Source of the DNA: Bacteroides sp.
GTDB lineage: Bacteria; Bacteroidota; Bacteroidia; Bacteroidales; Bacteroidaceae
NCBI GenBank assembly: GCA_030151635.1
Contig: JASLDF010000036.1
Coordinates: 1 to 9,072, forward strand
Length of the DNA: 9,072 nucleotides
Direction: 5' to 3'
Shown here in pieces: positions 6,470 through 9,072 of this stretch. The notes beneath the pieces were generated by a model. That model saw nothing but the letters and a program-made list of their open reading frames with translations. It did no database searches and was not told the DNA's origin. Each line of letters begins with the position of its first letter. Position 1 is the first letter of the stretch. Both the position numbers and the translations under genes were made by a program.

Positions 6470-6937
6470 ATGGATATATTTATTATTGTTGTACTAAACA
6501 TAGCGGCTATAATCTTCTTTATTTTGGAGATTTTCATATTCCCAGGAATAACGCTTTCAGCTATTGCTGGGTTAACATGTATGGCCTACTCCATATATTA
6601 TGCCTTCATAAATTTAGGTACAACTGCAGGGTACACAACCTGGGCAGCATCGGGAATTATTACCTTACTTGCCATTGCCTACTTTGTAAGGTGGAAACGT
6701 ATTGATAAACTTTCACTCAAAGAAAACATCACATCTACTGTTGATCGTTCTGGTGAAAGAAGCGTAAAAATAGGTGACCAAGGTGTAGCAATTACTCGCC
6801 TAGCCCTATACGGACGTGCCATGATTGATGGAAAAAACATTGAAGTCAAATCGGCTGATGGATTCATCGACGAACACCAAGAAGTGGTAGTTGATAGCAT
6901 ATCTAACAGCGAGGTATCTGTCAAAAAAATCAACTAG
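6470..6937 (+). CDS. nfeD: NfeD family membrane protein (short form)
   Basis: Partner protein of SPFH/flotillin-type scaffolds. The 155 residues give hydrophobic helices at about 3-24, 28-48 and 56-73, then a basic linker (RWKR, 74-77) and a C-terminal OB-fold-like domain at about 100-155. That domain shows the family rhythm: GDQGVAIT at 102-109, then LALYGRAMIDG where many relatives have LRPxGxxxxxG, and VVVDSISNSEVSVKKI at the end. It is the short form, with no N-terminal ClpP-class serine protease domain. The start follows the upstream stop by one base. floA begins 38 bases after its end, the usual pairing for this family. Confidence 0.9.
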   Translation: MDIFIIVVLNIAAIIFFILEIFIFPGITLSAIAGLTCMAYSIYYAFINLGTTAGYTTWAASGIITLLAIAYFVRWKRIDKLSLKENITSTVDRSGERSVKIGDQGVAITRLALYGRAMIDGKNIEVKSADGFIDEHQEVVVDSISNSEVSVKKIN

Positions 6938-6975
6938 AAATTATAAACACTATTATTCATTAAACAAAAAACAAA

Positions 6976-7941
6976 ATGGAAAATTTTATCCCCCTAATAG
7001 CCGCGTTTGTCGTTGCATTAGTCGTTATTTCAATTTTCTTCCATTATGTTCCTTTCTTCTTGTGGTTTTCAGCGAAAGTATCAGGAGTAAAAATCTCTCT
7101 GATCCAATTAGCACTGATGAGAATTCGTAAGGTACCCCCTACGACTATTGTCAAAACCATGATTGAGGCACATAAGGCTGGAATTCCAGACGTAACCAGA
7201 GATGGATTGGAAGCTCACTATTTAGCTGGTGGTCATATTGAACAAGTGGTACATGCTCTTGTTTCTGCATCAAAAGCTGAAATGGACTTATCATTCCAAA
7301 TGGCAACTGCAATTGACCTTGCTGGTCGTGATGTGTTCCAAGCGGTTCAAATGTCTGTTAACCCTAAAGTCATTGATACATCTCGTGTAACCGCTGTTGC
7401 AAAAGATGGTATTCAATTGATTGTAAAGGCTCGTGTAACAGTTAGAGCTAGCATTCGCCAACTTGTTGGGGGTGCAGGTGAAGACACCATTCTTGCACGT
7501 GTTGGTGAAGGTATTGTATCTTCTATCGGTTCATCAGAAAATCATAAATCAGTATTAGAAAACCCAGACTCTATTTCTAAAGTTGTACTTAAGAAAGGTC
7601 TTGATGCGGGTACTGCTTTCGAAATTCTTTCGATTGATATCGCGGACATCGACATAGGCGAGAACATTGGAGCAACTCTTCAAATTGACCAAGCGAATGC
7701 GGATAAGAATATCGCACAAGCAAAAGCAGAAGAAAGACGTGCAATGGCCGTAGCATACGAACAAGAAATGACTGCTAAAGCTCAAGAAGCTAGAGCTCGT
7801 GTAATTGAAGCTGAAGCTGAAATTCCTAGAGCAATAGCAGAAGCATTCAAATCGGGTAATTTGGGTATTATGGATTACTATAAAATGCAAAATATTCAAG
7901 CTGATACAGATATGCGTACAAACATTAGCAAAGACAAATAA
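6976..7941 (+). CDS. floA: Flotillin-like protein FloA
   Basis: Scaffold of membrane microdomains, by analogy with Bacillus FloA (YqfA), which affects lipid order, signalling and secretion. Its 321 residues match the family. An N-terminal hydrophobic segment at about 4-31 anchors it to the membrane. The SPFH/band-7 domain follows (about 35-220), with strongly conserved stretches such as VPPTTIVKTMIEAHKAGI near 53-70, HYLAGGHIEQVV near 81-92, AKDGIQLIVKARVTVRA near 142-158 and ILARVGEGIVSSIGSSENH near 172-190. An Ala/Glu/Lys-rich coiled coil at about 238-292 drives oligomerisation in relatives. The C-terminal tail is short. Its immediate neighbour nfeD is the normal partner. No separate promoter was seen in front. 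Confidence 0.95.
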   Translation: MENFIPLIAAFVVALVVISIFFHYVPFFLWFSAKVSGVKISLIQLALMRIRKVPPTTIVKTMIEAHKAGIPDVTRDGLEAHYLAGGHIEQVVHALVSASKAEMDLSFQMATAIDLAGRDVFQAVQMSVNPKVIDTSRVTAVAKDGIQLIVKARVTVRASIRQLVGGAGEDTILARVGEGIVSSIGSSENHKSVLENPDSISKVVLKKGLDAGTAFEILSIDIADIDIGENIGATLQIDQANADKNIAQAKAEERRAMAVAYEQEMTAKAQEARARVIEAEAEIPRAIAEAFKSGNLGIMDYYKMQNIQADTDMRTNISKDK

Positions 7942-7951
7942 TCAGCCTAGC

Positions 7952-7980
7952 GTGTTGATTTTTAATTAATCATATAACAC
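7952..7980 (+). other. Imperfect hairpin between floA and udp
   Basis: GTGT-TGATT (7952-7960) can pair with AATCA (7968-7972) and ACAC (7977-7980), with a seven-base loop and a TATA bulge (7973-7976). No T-tract follows at once, so it is not a standard terminator. It may be chance in AT-rich DNA, an mRNA processing or stability element, or a weak attenuator. Confidence 0.25.
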
Positions 7981-7988
7981 ATATTATC

Positions 7989-8867
7989 ATGAAAAAGACA
8001 TTCCCTTCTTCAGAATTAATTATAAACGAGGATGGTTCAATCTTCCATCTACATATCAAACCAGAACATCTTGCAGACAAAGTGATTCTTGTGGGTGACC
8101 CAGGACGTGTTGCACTTGTAGCATCTCACTTCGAAAATCAAGAGTGTAATATTTCTAGCCGTGAGTTCTGTACTATTACTGGTACTTACAAAGGCAAACG
8201 TATTACTGTGGTATCAACTGGTATTGGTTGCGATAACGTAGATATCGTAGTTAACGAATTGGACGCTCTTGCAAATATTAACTTTGAAACAAGAGAGGAA
8301 AATCCTAAATTCCGTCAATTGGAAATGGTTCGTTTAGGAACTTGTGGTGGTTTACAGCCATTCACACCAGTTGGAACTTTCATTTGTTCTCAAAAATCAA
8401 TCGGCATCGACGGGTTGCTTAATTTCTACCAAGGTAGAGACGAAGCATGTGACCTAGAGTTCGAAAAAGCATTCTTAAAACACATGGGTTGGACAGGCAA
8501 TATGTGTGCTCCTGCTCCTTATGTTATTGACGCAAATGCCGAATTGATCGACAGAATTGGACGTGATGATATGGTGCGTGGTGTAACAATTGCAGCTGGT
8601 GGTTTTTATGGTCCTCAAGGTCGTGAACTACGTGTTCCACTAAGAGATCCAAATCAAAATGAAAAAATCGAAGCATTCGAATACAACGGTCATAAAATTA
8701 CAAACTTCGAAATGGAAAGCTCTGCACTTGCTGGTCTTTCTAAATTGATGGGACATAAGGCGATGACTGTATGTATGGTAATTGCCAACCGTTTGATTAA
8801 AGAAGCAAACACCGGTTATAAAAATTCAATCGACACACTTATTCAAACTGTGCTAGATCGTATTTAA
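7989..8867 (+). CDS. udp: Uridine phosphorylase (nucleoside phosphorylase family I)
   Basis: Cytoplasmic pyrimidine salvage: cleaves uridine with phosphate to uracil and ribose-1-phosphate. The phosphate-binding GDPGR is at residues 36-40, STGIG at 76-80, the RLGTCGG phosphate/ribose motif at 115-121, FYGPQGR at 206-212, and the ribose-binding FEMES at 240-244. The Gln210-x-Arg212 pair matches the uracil-recognition QxR of E. coli Udp, which favours uridine over purine substrates, though activity on other nucleosides cannot be excluded. At 292 residues it is longer than the E. coli enzyme (253). The extra length is spread over the N-terminus and a loop near 97-112. It starts 47 bases after floA with no visible promoter and ends just before a strong terminator, so it is the last gene of that group. 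Confidence 0.9.
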   Translation: MKKTFPSSELIINEDGSIFHLHIKPEHLADKVILVGDPGRVALVASHFENQECNISSREFCTITGTYKGKRITVVSTGIGCDNVDIVVNELDALANINFETREENPKFRQLEMVRLGTCGGLQPFTPVGTFICSQKSIGIDGLLNFYQGRDEACDLEFEKAFLKHMGWTGNMCAPAPYVIDANAELIDRIGRDDMVRGVTIAAGGFYGPQGRELRVPLRDPNQNEKIEAFEYNGHKITNFEMESSALAGLSKLMGHKAMTVCMVIANRLIKEANTGYKNSIDTLIQTVLDRI

Positions 8868-8891
8868 CAGACCGCATAACAAACATGTAAT

Positions 8892-8935
8892 AAATAGGGG
8901 AATAACTCAATGAAGTTATTCCCCTATTTTATATA
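8892..8935 (+). terminator. Rho-independent terminator after udp
   Basis: A perfect 16-bp inverted repeat pairs 8892-8907 with 8914-8929, with a six-base loop (CAATGA). It has a GGGG/CCCC core, and TTTT is followed by an AT-rich run on the 3' side. It ends the second gene group. It lies 62 bases before mnmE, which has its own promoter. Confidence 0.9.
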
Positions 8936-8961
8936 TTTTCCTACTTTTCATAAAATTCTCG

Positions 8962-8969
8962 TATCTTTG
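8962..8969 (+). promoter_or_regulatory. Promoter -7 box of mnmE
   Basis: TATCTTTG at 8962-8969 matches TAnnTTTG. The -33 element is weak (TTTC at 8937-8940, 21 bases upstream). It lies 22 bases before the first ATG, so the leader would be about 16 bases. Position right after a terminator supports it. Confidence 0.68.
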
Positions 8970-8991
8970 CACCCATATAATAGAGCAAGAT

Positions 8992-9072
8992 ATGATGAAT
9001 CAAGATACAATTTGTGCAGTTGCAACAGCCCAAGGAGGTGCCATCGGAACCATTCGTGTTTCTGGTGCAGAT
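8992..9072 (+). CDS. mnmE: tRNA modification GTPase MnmE, N-terminal fragment (cut by window end)
   Basis: MnmE with MnmG makes the 5-carboxymethylaminomethyl group on wobble uridine 34 of certain tRNAs. Only 27 codons are present. They read MMNQDTICAVATAQGGAIGT followed by IRVSGAD, the family's very conserved N-terminal start of the tetrahydrofolate-binding domain. Two ATG codons are adjacent, at 8992 and 8995. Relatives usually begin with a single Met before NQDTI, so 8995 may be the real start. The GTPase domain and C-terminal Cys motif lie beyond the window. Its own promoter and the terminator in front make it a separate unit. Confidence 0.92.
   Translation, partial: MMNQDTICAVATAQGGAIGTIRVSGAD

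Noticed and set aside
6679..6933. Minus-strand open frame of 84 codons
   Set aside because: It lies entirely antisense to nfeD, whose OB-domain reading is clearly the real one.
7555..7899. Minus-strand open frame of 114 codons
   Set aside because: It is the antisense of the FloA Ala/Glu-rich coiled coil. Its Cys/Ser/Phe-rich composition is an artefact of that.
1..9072. Defence island, prophage, insertion sequence or CRISPR array
   Set aside because: No transposase, integrase, phage, nuclease or spaced-repeat pattern was seen on either strand. All genes fit core or phylum-typical families.

Overview
This looks like an ordinary chromosomal stretch from a Bacteroidetes bacterium, most likely order Bacteroidales. 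It is AT-rich. Five sites match the phylum's promoter -7 element TAnnTTTG, and these lie upstream of genes or the RNA, while strong Shine-Dalgarno sequences are lacking. It carries families largely restricted to the phylum (DUF4199, DUF6452, DUF6048). I see no mobile element, CRISPR array, tRNA, rRNA or horizontally acquired island. The genus cannot be named from this sequence alone.

Layout. (1) Bases 1 to about 113, minus strand: the signal recognition particle RNA, with its own promoter at 119-149. (2) A gene-free spacer carries divergent promoters. From the plus-strand promoter near 293-300 runs a tightly packed group of five plus-strand genes: a DUF4199 membrane protein, a family 2 membrane glycosyltransferase, a DUF6452-type lipoprotein, a DUF6048-type outer-membrane barrel candidate overlapping it by 32 bases, and ApbE, the flavin transferase. 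(3) On the minus strand lies a TtcA-type tRNA thiolation enzyme, whose 3' end overlaps the 3' end of apbE by 11 bases. (4) From a divergent promoter near 4998-5005 runs a second plus-strand group: an exported TPR/propeller-like/coiled-coil protein, NfeD, the flotillin-like FloA and uridine phosphorylase, closed by a perfect 16-bp hairpin terminator at 8892-8929. (5) The first 27 codons of mnmE follow, with their own promoter, and run off the window.

Functional reading. The first group is mostly cell envelope: lipid-linked sugar transfer, an outer-membrane or surface lipoprotein with a barrel-like partner, and flavinylation of exported electron-transfer proteins. The second group is a membrane-microdomain module (NfeD plus FloA) with an exported scaffold-like protein in front and a pyrimidine salvage enzyme behind. 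TtcA and MnmE are both tRNA modification enzymes but sit in separate transcription units.

No spectacular new system is evident. The points most worth a second look are the DUF6452/DUF6048 overlapping pair, the exported TPR-propeller-coiled-coil protein fixed one base upstream of nfeD-floA, and a promoter that overlaps the longest possible ttcA start codon and so relocates the start.
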